64,000 nt of DNA from Paenibacillus paridis (GTDB lineage: Bacteria > Bacillota > Bacilli > Paenibacillales > Paenibacillaceae): assembly GCF_006345825.1 (NCBI RefSeq), contig NZ_VCIX01000092.1:1240001-1304000 (forward strand), read 5' to 3'. Position numbers and translations under genes: made by a program. This document shows positions 33,367-42,542 of the stretch, piece by piece. Every line of letters starts with the position of its first letter. The stretch's first letter is position 1. The notes under the pieces were generated by a model. The model saw only the letters and a program-made list of their open reading frames with translations. It searched no databases and was not told the origin of the DNA.

Positions 33367-34299
33367 GTGAGCATTTTGGTTAATAAAGATACAAAAGTCA
33401 TTACCCAAGGTATTACAGGAGCAACTGGCTTGTTCCATACCAAAGGCGGATTGGAATACGGTACGCAAATGGTCGGCGGCGTAACACCTGGTAAAGGTGG
33501 CACAAACGTTGATATTACACTTGATAACGGCACGCTCGTATCATTGCCTGTTTTCAATACAGTTGCACAAGCGAAAGCGGCTACTGGCGCTAACGCTTCG
33601 GTTATCTATGTACCGCCTGCATTTGCTGCAGATGCGATCATGGAAGCCGTGGACGCCGAGCTTGATCTGGTTATCTGTATCACCGAAGGTATTCCAGTGC
33701 TCGATATGGTTAAAGTTAAACGTTACATGGACGGAAGCAAAACGGTTCTAATCGGACCGAACTGCCCAGGTGTTATTACGCCGGATGAGTGCAAAATCGG
33801 CATTATGCCAGGTTACATTCATACTGCTGGCCACGTTGGCGTTATCTCCCGCTCCGGAACTCTGACTTATGAAGCGGTTCATCAATTGACGACTCGCGGC
33901 ATCGGTCAATCTTCCGCAGTAGGCATCGGCGGCGACCCGGTTAAAGGTTCCGAGTTCATCGATATCCTGAATCTTTTCAATGAAGATCCGGATACCTATG
34001 CGGTAATCATGATCGGCGAAATCGGCGGTACGGCTGAGGAAGAAGCGGCTGAGTGGATTAAAGCGAACATGAAAAAGCCGGTTGTTGGCTTCATTGGCGG
34101 CGCAACAGCGCCTCCAGGCAAACGGATGGGACATGCAGGCGCAATCATTTCTGGAGGTAAAGGAACAGCTGCTGAAAAAATTGCAACGCTTGAAGCTTGC
34201 GGCATTAAAGTAGCTCCAACGCCATCGGAAATGGGTTCAACGCTTGTTAGCGTTCTAGAAGAGCAAGGCCTGCTTGAAAAATGCATTACGCGCAAATAA
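33367..34299 (+). CDS. sucD: Succinyl-CoA synthetase (ADP-forming), alpha subunit
   Basis: The 310-residue alpha subunit binds CoA through an N-terminal Rossmann domain (VITQGITGATGLFHTKG) and carries the transiently phosphorylated histidine in the GKRMGHAGAI segment. The GTG start at 33367 is placed by GGGGATGTGA; the upstream frame to 33313 has no SD. A strong terminator follows, ending the sucCD operon. Confidence 0.98.
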   Translation: MSILVNKDTKVITQGITGATGLFHTKGGLEYGTQMVGGVTPGKGGTNVDITLDNGTLVSLPVFNTVAQAKAATGANASVIYVPPAFAADAIMEAVDAELDLVICITEGIPVLDMVKVKRYMDGSKTVLIGPNCPGVITPDECKIGIMPGYIHTAGHVGVISRSGTLTYEAVHQLTTRGIGQSSAVGIGGDPVKGSEFIDILNLFNEDPDTYAVIMIGEIGGTAEEEAAEWIKANMKKPVVGFIGGATAPPGKRMGHAGAIISGGKGTAAEKIATLEACGIKVAPTPSEMGSTLVSVLEEQGLLEKCITRK

Positions 34300-34320
34300 T
34301 CAAATAGATACATGTAAGGT

Positions 34321-34371
34321 AAGCAACCTTTCAACGACCCGATCACGGGAGTTGAAAGGTTGCTTTTTTAT
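34321..34371 (+). terminator. Terminator after sucCD
   Basis: AAGCAACCTTTCAAC (34321-34335) pairs perfectly with GTTGAAAGGTTGCTT (34351-34365), followed by TTTTTA. Confidence 0.92.
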
Positions 34372-34476
34372 TTGTCTGCTGCCATTATTTTATCGGTTGA
34401 CTTGCAATCTTATGCTGTGTAACGCACAATAGATAAGAATGCAGGCCAACCCGATCATAGAAAGGGTTGGACGAGG

Positions 34477-35610
34477 ATGGAACAAAACAAGGTGATTCGC
34501 AAGCAAATGATCATTGCTTTACATGAAATTCCCGGCATTGGATGGCATGCCATCCAGAAAGCTGTCAAGCATCAAATTTGGAATAAACCATTATGGAGTG
34601 TCGAAGATTTACTTGCGATCGGCTTGCACCGAGGCCAAGCCAAAGCGGCAGCGGAGCGTTATGCGGAGCAATCCTGGATGTTGATCAAAGATCCGTCTGA
34701 AGCGGTTGCTAGGGCGAATGCAGTTGTATTAACGCCATTTGATTCCGATTATCCTAACATTTTAAGGGAAATTGCACAGCCTCCTTGGGTTTTGTATGCA
34801 AGGGGACGCCTTGAGCTGCTGAAGCGCCCCGCCGTCGCAGTTGTTGGCACAAGAGTGCCGACGGCTTATGGCAGGCATTCGGCAACAACATTGGCCCAGG
34901 AATTGTCTGCGGCAGGCCTGACAGTCGTCAGCGGATTAGCACGCGGCGTGGACAGTAAAGCTCATGAAGCGGCACTGCGCGGTGAAGGTTCAACGATAGC
35001 AGTCCTTCCCACACCTATTGATAAGTGTTATCCGCCTGAGAATCTATCTTTATTTCAAAGAATTTCAGAGCAGGGCTTGCTGGTTTCTGAGACGCCGATT
35101 GGAACGCCGCTTCATCCAGGACAGTTTCCCCAGCGCAATCGCATTATCGCGGCTTTGTCGGTCGGAACCGTTGTTGTGGAAGGAGCGACGAAAAGCGGCT
35201 CTCTTATTACAGCGCAGCATGCGTCGGATATGTCACGTGAGCTGTTTGCAATACCAGGTCCTATTACATCGCCGAAGAGCGAGGGGCCAAACGAGCTGAT
35301 TAAACGCGGCGAAGCGAAGCTGATCTATGGCGTAAAGGACATCATAGACGAACTTCACTGGCTGCCGGCGGCATTAAAAGCTTACAAAGAAGCAGGAATG
35401 ACAGGCGGTGCCAAGCAGGAACAGGAAGAGGAGCAGTTGCTTCCGGAAGAGCGGAAACTGATCGCTTTTTTGCAGGATCAGCCCTTATCCATTAATGAGC
35501 TGCATGAGCTCTCGGCCATCCCGTTTGGACATTTGAACTCACTTCTGCTAAATTTATGTATAAAACGCAAAATAGAATTGCAGCACGGGTCAATATATAT
35601 TGCTTTATAG
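34477..35610 (+). CDS. dprA: DNA-processing protein DprA (Smf)
   Basis: DprA loads RecA on incoming single-stranded DNA during natural transformation. The 377-residue protein has an N-terminal HhH/SAM-like part, the Rossmann core (AVVGTRVPTAYGRHSA, VSGLARGVDSKAHEAAL, FPQRNRIIAALS) and a C-terminal winged helix (from about 320). The core motifs are intact. The gene runs 28 bases short of topA, and dprA-topA adjacency is conserved in Firmicutes. With comM it suggests at least part of a transformation toolkit. Confidence 0.95.
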   Translation: MEQNKVIRKQMIIALHEIPGIGWHAIQKAVKHQIWNKPLWSVEDLLAIGLHRGQAKAAAERYAEQSWMLIKDPSEAVARANAVVLTPFDSDYPNILREIAQPPWVLYARGRLELLKRPAVAVVGTRVPTAYGRHSATTLAQELSAAGLTVVSGLARGVDSKAHEAALRGEGSTIAVLPTPIDKCYPPENLSLFQRISEQGLLVSETPIGTPLHPGQFPQRNRIIAALSVGTVVVEGATKSGSLITAQHASDMSRELFAIPGPITSPKSEGPNELIKRGEAKLIYGVKDIIDELHWLPAALKAYKEAGMTGGAKQEQEEEQLLPEERKLIAFLQDQPLSINELHELSAIPFGHLNSLLLNLCIKRKIELQHGSIYIAL

Positions 35611-35638
35611 CTTGCAATGGAGAGAGGAGGCGCCTTAC

Positions 35639-37744
35639 ATGGCAGATTCTTTAGTTATCGTCGAATCACCCGCAAAAGCCAAGACGATTGGGAAATATCT
35701 AGGCAGCAAATATATCGTTAAAGCTTCCATGGGACATATTCGCGATTTGCCCAAAAGCCAGATCGGCGTCGAGGTTGAAAATGATTTTAATCCAAAGTAT
35801 ATAACCATACGCGGCAAAGGCAGCGTCCTCAAGGAATTAAAGGATGCCAGCAAAAAAGTGAAACATGTCTTTCTGGCGGCCGATCCGGATCGCGAAGGAG
35901 AAGCAATCGCATGGCACTTGGCCCATTACCTGGAGCTGGATGAGACAGACACCTGCCGCGTCGTATTTAATGAAATAACGAAGCAAGCCGTTAAAGATGC
36001 CTTTAAGACACCGCGCAAAATTAATATGGATCTAGTGAATGCGCAGCAGGCAAGACGGATATTGGATCGGTTGGTTGGTTATAAGATCAGCCCGCTTCTA
36101 TGGAAGAAAGTCAAAAAGGGATTGTCCGCAGGTAGGGTGCAATCGGTTGCAGTCAAGCTGATTATTGATCGCGAAAATGAAATCGATGCTTTCGTTCCGG
36201 AAGAATATTGGTCCATAACAGCGAAGCTGAGCCATTCGGGCATTCCGTTCGATGCCAAATATTATTCCGTGAACGGCGATAAGCGAGAGCTAGGCAAGGA
36301 AGCGGACGTAGAGGAAGTTCTTGCCGCAATGAAGGGCAGCCAGTTCACCGTCTCTGAGGTGAGAGAGAAGGAGCGTCTGCGCAATCCGGCGCCGCCGTTC
36401 ATTACAAGCTCACTTCAACAGGAGGCGGCAAGGAAGCTTGGTTTCCGAGCTTCTAAGACGATGTCCGTTGCACAGCAACTGTATGAAGGCGTTGAGCTCG
36501 GCAAAGAGGGCACGGTTGGTTTAATTACCTATATGAGAACCGACTCTACTCGGATTTCTCCGATTGCCCAGGAAGAAGCAAAAGAATACATTACCGAAAA
36601 ATATGGTGCATCTTACGTTCCAGAGCAGCCACGCGTTTATACGAAAAAAAACAGCAATGCGCAGGATGCGCATGAAGCGATCCGTCCAACTTCGATATTG
36701 CGGGATCCCGAATCGATGAAACCGTTTGTAAGCCGTGATCAGCTAAGGCTATACAAGCTGATTTGGGAGCGTTTTGTATCGAGCCAAATGCAGTCTGCCG
36801 TGCTTGATACCATGACAGTGGATTTGCAAGCCGGAGATACCGTCTTTCGGGCAACGGGCTCAAAAGTGAAATTTGCCGGTTTTATGAAGGTGTACGTAGA
36901 AGGTAATGATGATGGAACCGTAGAAGAGCATAAGTTCTTGCCGCCACTTGCTTCTGGGGATGAGATCCAATCGGAATCGGTTGATCCGAAGCAGCACTTC
37001 ACGCAGCCCCCGCCAAGGTTCACGGAGGCAAGGCTCGTCAAGACGCTTGAAGAGCTTGGCATAGGACGTCCGAGTACGTATGCGCCAACGCTGGAGACGA
37101 TCCAGAAACGTGGATATATCGCCATGGAAGAGAAAAAATTCATGCCGACGGAGCTTGGCGATTTGGTCATTCAACTTATGGAGGAATTTTTCCCTGAAAT
37201 TTTGGATGCAGAATTTACCGCCAACATGGAAGGCAACCTCGACCATGTCGAAGAAGGAACAGAGGATTGGGTTAAGGTTCTTGCGAATTTTTATGAATCC
37301 TTCGAGAAGCGGCTAGAGGTAGCTGAAGATGAAATGAAGGAAATCGAAATCCAAGATGAGGTATCTGACGAGATATGCGAGAAATGCGGACGTCATTTGG
37401 TATACAAGATGGGGCGGTTCGGTAAATTCCTTGCATGCTCAGGCTTTCCAGAATGCCGTAATACGAAGCCGATCGTCAAGGATATAGGTGTAACCTGTCC
37501 GAAGTGCGCAGAGGGCAAAATCATCGAACGGCGCAGTAAGAAGGGACGCATCTTCTACGGCTGTGATCAATATCCGGGCTGTGATTATGTTTCATGGGAC
37601 AAACCGACCAGCAAGCCGTGTCCGAATTGTGATTCCAAGCTCGTCGAAAAACGCAACCGAAGCGGCGCCAAGCTGCTTTGCCCAACCTGTGACTACTCCG
37701 AAGAGGTTGTGGATGAAGACGAGCAAGGTACCGATACGGATTAA
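35639..37744 (+). CDS. topA: DNA topoisomerase I
   Basis: This type IA topoisomerase relaxes negative supercoils. The 701-residue enzyme has the TOPRIM domain (LVIVESPAKAKTIGKYLG, DPDREGEAIAWHL), the catalytic Tyr298 in TYMRTDSTRIS, and three C-terminal four-cysteine zinc-binding repeats (about 575-695). The first is CEKCGRHL...CSGFPEC and the last is CPNCDSKL...CPTC. ATG 35639 follows AGAGAGGAGG; extension to 35600 overlaps dprA. Confidence 0.97.
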   Translation: MADSLVIVESPAKAKTIGKYLGSKYIVKASMGHIRDLPKSQIGVEVENDFNPKYITIRGKGSVLKELKDASKKVKHVFLAADPDREGEAIAWHLAHYLELDETDTCRVVFNEITKQAVKDAFKTPRKINMDLVNAQQARRILDRLVGYKISPLLWKKVKKGLSAGRVQSVAVKLIIDRENEIDAFVPEEYWSITAKLSHSGIPFDAKYYSVNGDKRELGKEADVEEVLAAMKGSQFTVSEVREKERLRNPAPPFITSSLQQEAARKLGFRASKTMSVAQQLYEGVELGKEGTVGLITYMRTDSTRISPIAQEEAKEYITEKYGASYVPEQPRVYTKKNSNAQDAHEAIRPTSILRDPESMKPFVSRDQLRLYKLIWERFVSSQMQSAVLDTMTVDLQAGDTVFRATGSKVKFAGFMKVYVEGNDDGTVEEHKFLPPLASGDEIQSESVDPKQHFTQPPPRFTEARLVKTLEELGIGRPSTYAPTLETIQKRGYIAMEEKKFMPTELGDLVIQLMEEFFPEILDAEFTANMEGNLDHVEEGTEDWVKVLANFYESFEKRLEVAEDEMKEIEIQDEVSDEICEKCGRHLVYKMGRFGKFLACSGFPECRNTKPIVKDIGVTCPKCAEGKIIERRSKKGRIFYGCDQYPGCDYVSWDKPTSKPCPNCDSKLVEKRNRSGAKLLCPTCDYSEEVVDEDEQGTDTD

Positions 37745-37810
37745 GCTGCTTCTGAGTTCCAATCGCTTATCATCGCTGTTGTAAGCTGACCGATGAATGA
37801 ATCAAATGAA

Positions 37811-37856
37811 AACAACATCACCCGTCCTCCCTCCACCCAGGGAGGACACCGTTGTT
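37811..37856. terminator. Large two-part hairpin after topA
   Basis: The core GTCCTCCCT/AGGGAGGAC (37824-37832 with 37839-37847) is perfect with a 6-base loop. An outer helix AACAAC/GTTGTT (37811-37816 with 37851-37856) adds to it. It has no T-tail, so it may be a pausing or processing structure instead of a classic terminator. Confidence 0.5.
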
Positions 37857-37961
37857 AAACGGGCCATTAAACCATGAAGATGTCCTTCATTATGGATACA
37901 TTATTCGTGATTGAATTCATGCAAATGACGTTTTATACACAAACCTTTTACAGGTGCAATT

Positions 37962-37990
37962 TTGATTTTTATAGATTTCAAATATACAAT
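37962..37990 (+). promoter_or_regulatory. SigA-type promoter for trmFO
   Basis: TTGATT (37962-37967) and TACAAT (37985-37990) are separated by 17 bases within AT-rich DNA, about 140 bases upstream of trmFO. Confidence 0.6.
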
Positions 37991-38132
37991 ATAAAATTAT
38001 AGTAAAACCTCTTTAGAAATTAGATAATTCAAAAAACATTGATAATTCAACTGGTTTGGAAAATGCTTTGAGGCTAGAATGAAGCCCTCGAGGTGAACTG
38101 GCTGCACTATATCTGAAAGGATTGAAACTATT

Positions 38133-39452
38133 TTGTCACAACCACAAAAAGTAACCGTCATCGGAGCAGGGCTCGCAGGAAGCGAGGCTGCCTGGCAAAT
38201 TGCCTCACAAGGAGTACCAGTCGTTTTATACGAAATGCGTCCGGTAACGAAAACGCCGGCTCATCATACCAATCAATTCGCAGAGTTAGTCTGCAGCAAC
38301 AGCCTGAGAGCAAATGGCCTTGCCAATGCGGTAGGCGTACTGAAAGAAGAAATGCGCCAGCTGGACTCCCTTATTCTAAGTTGTGCCGACCAACATGCCG
38401 TACCTGCTGGCGGAGCCCTTGCCGTTGACCGTGACGGTTTCTCGGGAGAAGTTACACGGAGACTGCATGACCATCCGCTTGTAGAGGTACGTAATGAGGA
38501 AGTAACAGAGATCCCTACGGATGGCATCGTAGTCATTGCAACTGGTCCCTTGACGGCTCCAGGCCTCTCTTCTCAAATTCAAGAGCTGCTGGGTGAGGAA
38601 TATTTTTATTTTTATGATGCAGCCGCGCCTATCGTCGAGAAAGATTCAATCGATATGAATAAGGTTTATTTGGCTTCCCGTTATGATAAAGGAGAGGCTG
38701 CGTATCTTAACTGTCCGATGACGGAAGAAGAATTTGAAATTTTTCATGAAGCGCTGACGACGGCGGAGAAAGCAGAAGTAAAGGATTTTGAGAAAGAAGT
38801 GTATTTCGAGGGTTGCATGCCAATCGAAATTATGGCAAGCCGAGGCAAGCAAACCGTGCTGTTCGGGCCTATGAAGCCAGTAGGGCTTATCAACCCGCAC
38901 ACAGGCAAGCTTCCGCACGCGGTTATTCAGCTTAGACAGGACAATGCCGCAGGCACATTATATAATCTGGTCGGCTTCCAGACCCATTTGAAATGGGGAG
39001 AACAGAAGCGGGTATTCTCATTGATCCCTGGTTTGGAAAATGCGGAATTCGTAAGATTCGGCGTGATGCACCGCAATACATTTATTAATTCCCCGCGTCT
39101 GCTTAAGCCGACGTATCAACTGAAAAACCGCGAAACCTTGTTTTTTGCAGGCCAAATGACAGGCGTAGAAGGCTACGTGGAATCGGCTGCTTCCGGGTTG
39201 ATTGCCGGGATGAACGCGGCGCGCCTAGCTCTAGGATTGGAACCGGTGGTTCTGCCTGAGCATACGACGCTTGGAAGCATGGCTAATTATATTACGACCG
39301 CCGATTTCAAGCACTTTCAACCGATGAATGCCAATTTCGGCCTGTTTCCGCCCCTCGAGAAACGGATGAAAAGCAAAAAAGAAAAAAATGAAATGATTGC
39401 AAACCGTGCATTGGAAGGCATTGAGCAATTTAAACGGGAACATTTGCAGTAG
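38133..39452 (+). CDS. trmFO: Methylenetetrahydrofolate-tRNA-(uracil-5-)-methyltransferase TrmFO
   Basis: TrmFO makes ribothymidine-54 in the tRNA T-loop using methylene-THF and FADH2. The 439-residue flavoprotein has the FAD loop GAGLAGSEAA (11-20), the conserved EMRP and AELVCSNSLR near the N-terminus and FAGQMTGVEGYVESAASG toward the C-terminus. The TTG start at 38133 lies 13 bases past GAAAGG, a long spacing. hslV follows after 59 bases; the xerC-like codV of B. subtilis is absent between them. Confidence 0.95.
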   Translation: MSQPQKVTVIGAGLAGSEAAWQIASQGVPVVLYEMRPVTKTPAHHTNQFAELVCSNSLRANGLANAVGVLKEEMRQLDSLILSCADQHAVPAGGALAVDRDGFSGEVTRRLHDHPLVEVRNEEVTEIPTDGIVVIATGPLTAPGLSSQIQELLGEEYFYFYDAAAPIVEKDSIDMNKVYLASRYDKGEAAYLNCPMTEEEFEIFHEALTTAEKAEVKDFEKEVYFEGCMPIEIMASRGKQTVLFGPMKPVGLINPHTGKLPHAVIQLRQDNAAGTLYNLVGFQTHLKWGEQKRVFSLIPGLENAEFVRFGVMHRNTFINSPRLLKPTYQLKNRETLFFAGQMTGVEGYVESAASGLIAGMNAARLALGLEPVVLPEHTTLGSMANYITTADFKHFQPMNANFGLFPPLEKRMKSKKEKNEMIANRALEGIEQFKREHLQ

Positions 39453-39511
39453 GCTTTCGTAAAGATAGGATGGCAACCGATTTAAATCTGGAACCTTGAG
39501 GAGGCAAAGCA

Positions 39512-40057
39512 ATGGATATGCAATTTCATGCAACGACGATTTGCGCTGTTCGGCACGAAGGGAAAGGTGCGATTGCTGGTGACGGGCAGGTCACTTTCGG
39601 AAATAGCATGGTCATGAAAAATACGGCAAAAAAAGTAAGAAGGCTTTACCGAGGGCAAGTTATCGCAGGTTTTGCAGGATCGGTAGCGGATGCGATCACG
39701 TTGTTTGAGAAATTTGAAGCGAAGCTTGAGGAGCATCATGGCAACTTGCAGCGCTCTGCTGTGGAACTAGCCAAGGAATGGCGATCGGACCGAGTATTGC
39801 GTAGGTTGGAAGCTATGATGCTGGTAATGGACAAAACAGGCTTGCTGCTCATTTCCGGAAATGGCGAAATTATTGAGCCGGATGACGGTATTTTGGCGAT
39901 CGGTTCGGGTGGAAGCTTCGCGCTTTCGGCAGCAAGAGCGCTGCAGCGCCATGCGCCTCAGCTGGAAGCCAAAGATATAGCACGTTCTTCCCTTGAGATA
40001 GCGGCAGAAATTTGCGTATTTACTAATCATAATATTATCGTCGAAGAGATCGAATAG
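39512..40057 (+). CDS. hslV: ATP-dependent protease subunit HslV (ClpQ)
   Basis: HslV is the proteasome-like peptidase that works with HslU. The 181 residues show GDGQVTFGNSMVMKNTAKKVRRL and IGSGGSFALSAARAL. The N-terminus is MDMQFHATTICAV. B. subtilis ClpQ (MSSFHATT) is reported to use a serine exposed after Met removal; here no serine or threonine follows Met, so the active nucleophile may be the threonine of ATTICAV after propeptide processing. ATG 39512 follows GAGGAGGC. hslU follows. Confidence 0.95.
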   Translation: MDMQFHATTICAVRHEGKGAIAGDGQVTFGNSMVMKNTAKKVRRLYRGQVIAGFAGSVADAITLFEKFEAKLEEHHGNLQRSAVELAKEWRSDRVLRRLEAMMLVMDKTGLLLISGNGEIIEPDDGILAIGSGGSFALSAARALQRHAPQLEAKDIARSSLEIAAEICVFTNHNIIVEEIE

Positions 40058-40127
40058 CGGTTACTTTAAAGACAAGACCAAGCTTCGGTAAGTCATAATA
40101 AAGAATAGATATCGGAGGGATTTTATA

Positions 40128-41528
40128 ATGGGAAATGATGCACTGACTCCTCGTCAGATTGTGGCTGAGCTAGATAAGTATATCGTTGGACAAAAGCCTG
40201 CAAAACGTTCGGTAGCTATAGCGCTTCGCAATCGTTACCGCAGAAGTTTGCTGGATGAAACGCTGCGCGATGAAATCGTTCCGAAAAATATTTTAATGAT
40301 TGGACCTACCGGTGTCGGTAAAACGGAAATTGCCCGCCGTCTGGCGAAGCTAGTGAAAGCGCCCTTCGTGAAGCTTGAGGCGACTAAATTCACTGAAGTC
40401 GGTTATGTCGGCCGGGATGTGGAGTCGATGGTCCGTGATCTTGTTGAGACCGCGATCCGAATGGTGAAGACGGAGAAAACGGAAAAGGTCAAAGATAAAG
40501 CGGAACTACTCGCCAATGAACGTATCGTCTCGCTGCTAGCACCATCGGCCACCAAAACGAAATCTTCAAAAAACCCGTTTGAAATGCTTTTTGGCAATCA
40601 ACAGCAATCCGAGGAAACGAAGGATGAGCCTGAGGTTGAAAATGCGCTTGCTCATAAGCGCTCCCAAATTAAAGAGCAGCTGGCCGCGGGCAAGCTTGAA
40701 AATGAAGTGATCGAAATCGAGGTAGAGGATACCACTCCCAACATGATGGATATGCTATCCGGTCAAGGACCTGAAGGCATGGGAATGAATATGCAGGAAC
40801 TATTTGGTCAACTGATGCCCAAAAAACCAAAGAAGCGCAAGCTGCCGGTTAAAGAAGCACGTAAAGTGCTTACACTTGAAGAAGCAAATAAATTAATCGA
40901 TATGGACGACGTGATTTCGGAATCGGTCGCGCGTGCGGAGCAGTCCGGCATTATTTTCATAGATGAGATTGATAAAATCGCAAGTCCTTCTCGCGGCTCG
41001 GGCCCTGATGTATCGAGAGAAGGGGTTCAGCGTGATATTTTGCCTATCGTCGAAGGTTCCACGGTCATGACCAAGTATGGTCCGGTTAAAACGGATTATG
41101 TTTTGTTTATAGCTGCGGGTGCTTTCCATGTGGCGAAGCCGTCGGATTTGATTCCGGAGCTGCAAGGAAGATTCCCGATCCGTGTCGAATTGACAAGCCT
41201 CAGCTTAGAGGACTTCGTCAGTATTTTGAAGGAACCCAAAAATGCACTGACAAAGCAATACGCAGCGCTTCTTGAAACCGAAGGCATCCAGATTGAATTT
41301 TCAGACGACGCGATTCATGAACTCGCTTCTATAGCGGCCGATGTCAACCGCAATACTGAAAATATCGGGGCTAGAAGGCTTCATACGATACTTGAGAAGC
41401 TGCTGGAGGATTTATCGTTTGAAGCGCCAGAGCTCTCGCTCGACAAGATGACGATCACTCCGGAATACGTAAGGGAAAAGCTGGGAAGCATTGCGCAAAA
41501 TCGTGATTTGAGTCAATATATACTGTAG
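40128..41528 (+). CDS. hslU: ATP-dependent protease ATPase subunit HslU (ClpY)
   Basis: HslU is the AAA+ unfoldase for HslV. The 466 residues have Walker A GPTGVGKT (59-66), the pore loop EVGYVGRDVE (about 88-97), an I domain rich in charged residues (about 140-240) and Walker B IIFIDEIDKIA. The C-terminal LSQYIL is the usual HslV-docking tail. codY starts 27 bases after the stop, as in the hslVU-codY operon of Bacillales. Confidence 0.97.
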   Translation: MGNDALTPRQIVAELDKYIVGQKPAKRSVAIALRNRYRRSLLDETLRDEIVPKNILMIGPTGVGKTEIARRLAKLVKAPFVKLEATKFTEVGYVGRDVESMVRDLVETAIRMVKTEKTEKVKDKAELLANERIVSLLAPSATKTKSSKNPFEMLFGNQQQSEETKDEPEVENALAHKRSQIKEQLAAGKLENEVIEIEVEDTTPNMMDMLSGQGPEGMGMNMQELFGQLMPKKPKKRKLPVKEARKVLTLEEANKLIDMDDVISESVARAEQSGIIFIDEIDKIASPSRGSGPDVSREGVQRDILPIVEGSTVMTKYGPVKTDYVLFIAAGAFHVAKPSDLIPELQGRFPIRVELTSLSLEDFVSILKEPKNALTKQYAALLETEGIQIEFSDDAIHELASIAADVNRNTENIGARRLHTILEKLLEDLSFEAPELSLDKMTITPEYVREKLGSIAQNRDLSQYIL

Positions 41529-41555
41529 TTGGTATGAGTTTTGGGAGGCATTGAA

Positions 41556-42326
41556 ATGAGTTTATTAACAAAAACAAGAACGCTGAATCGGCTGCTGCAG
41601 CGGGCTGCAGGCAAGGCGCTTAGCTTCAGGGAAATGGCGGAGGTGCTTTGCACGACGATACAGACAAATGTATTCGTTGTCAGTCGCAAAGGCAAAATTC
41701 TCGGTTGTTCGGCGGTAGATCCTTACGACCATGATTTTATGAGATCCTTATCCGCAGATGAGCTTCGTTTTCCGCAAACGAGCAACATCCGGTTTCTTGA
41801 TATGCAAGAATCGATGACGAATGTAAAACCAGATCAAGGGATTTATGATACCTTTCCAAGGCTAGGAGATCAGGAGATCATGACGGTGGTGCCTATTATT
41901 GGCGGGGGAGATCGTTTGGGCACTCTGGTCTTAACCCGCTTGTCCGGAGCATTTGACGATGATGATCTTATTTTGGCCGAATACGGTTCAACGATCGTAG
42001 GGATGGAAATTTTACGCGAGCGTACCGAGGAGATTGAGCAAGAGGTCCGCAGCAGGGCGGTAGTATCCGTTGCTGTCGGTTCATTGTCATTTAGCGAGCT
42101 TGAAGCTGTTGAGCACATTTTTGAAGAGCTGAATGGAAAAGAGGGCTTGCTGGTTGCTTCGAAAATTGCGGATCGCGTAGGCATCACTCGCTCCGTAATT
42201 GTTAACGCATTGCGTAAGCTTGAGAGCGCAGGCGTTATCGAAACAAGATCGTTAGGGATGAAAGGCACATACATTAAAATATTAAATCACCAGCTTTTGC
42301 AAGAATTAGATAAGATTAAGTCTTAA
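41556..42326 (+). CDS. codY: GTP-sensing transcriptional repressor CodY
   Basis: CodY represses amino-acid, transport and motility genes when GTP and branched-chain amino acids are plentiful. The 256-residue protein has the N-terminal GAF domain (effector site near FRFPQTSNIRF-like residues 70-80) and a C-terminal winged helix (SKIADRVGITRSVIVNALRKLESAG). ATG 41556 follows GGGAGG. It ends at a terminator, and the flagellar operon begins about 215 bases beyond; CodY is a known repressor of fla/che in B. subtilis. Confidence 0.97.
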   Translation: MSLLTKTRTLNRLLQRAAGKALSFREMAEVLCTTIQTNVFVVSRKGKILGCSAVDPYDHDFMRSLSADELRFPQTSNIRFLDMQESMTNVKPDQGIYDTFPRLGDQEIMTVVPIIGGGDRLGTLVLTRLSGAFDDDDLILAEYGSTIVGMEILRERTEEIEQEVRSRAVVSVAVGSLSFSELEAVEHIFEELNGKEGLLVASKIADRVGITRSVIVNALRKLESAGVIETRSLGMKGTYIKILNHQLLQELDKIKS

Positions 42327-42350
42327 TTATAGGACGTTTATACCATGTTT

Positions 42351-42382
42351 GCCCTATCTTGTTTCAAAGATAGGGCTTTTTT
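42351..42382 (+). terminator. Terminator after codY
   Basis: GCCCTATCTT (42351-42360) pairs with AAGATAGGGC (42367-42376), followed by TTTTTT. It separates hslVU-codY from the flagellar genes. Confidence 0.9.
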
Positions 42383-42420
42383 CTTATTGTAATAATTTAG
42401 GAATTTGTTGAATATTATCA

Positions 42421-42473
42421 TGTCGGCAAAAACCGACAATTGAATCTCATTTTTTTAATTTTTACTGTCGAAC
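42421..42473. promoter_or_regulatory. Inverted repeat and 0A-box-like site upstream of flgB
   Basis: TGTCGG (42421-42426) and CCGACA (42433-42438) form an inverted repeat around CAAAAA. TGTCGAAC (42466-42473) contains the Spo0A-box core TGTCGAA. No good SigA or SigD promoter could be placed, so what controls the flagellar operon here remains open. Confidence 0.4.
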
Positions 42474-42542
42474 AAAGAAGGAATGAGCAGTAATCTGTTG
42501 AATACGTTAAGAAGATCTTCCAAGTGAAAGTGGTGAAACTAC

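Larger units (their letters stand above)
37745..38132. other. Long intergenic region topA-trmFO, AT-rich in its second half
   Basis: No gene is seen. The first part holds a large hairpin (37811-37856). The second part (about 37905-38060) is strongly AT-rich, carries a good promoter and a direct repeat GATAATTCAA (38023-38032 and 38041-38050). Confidence 0.6.
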
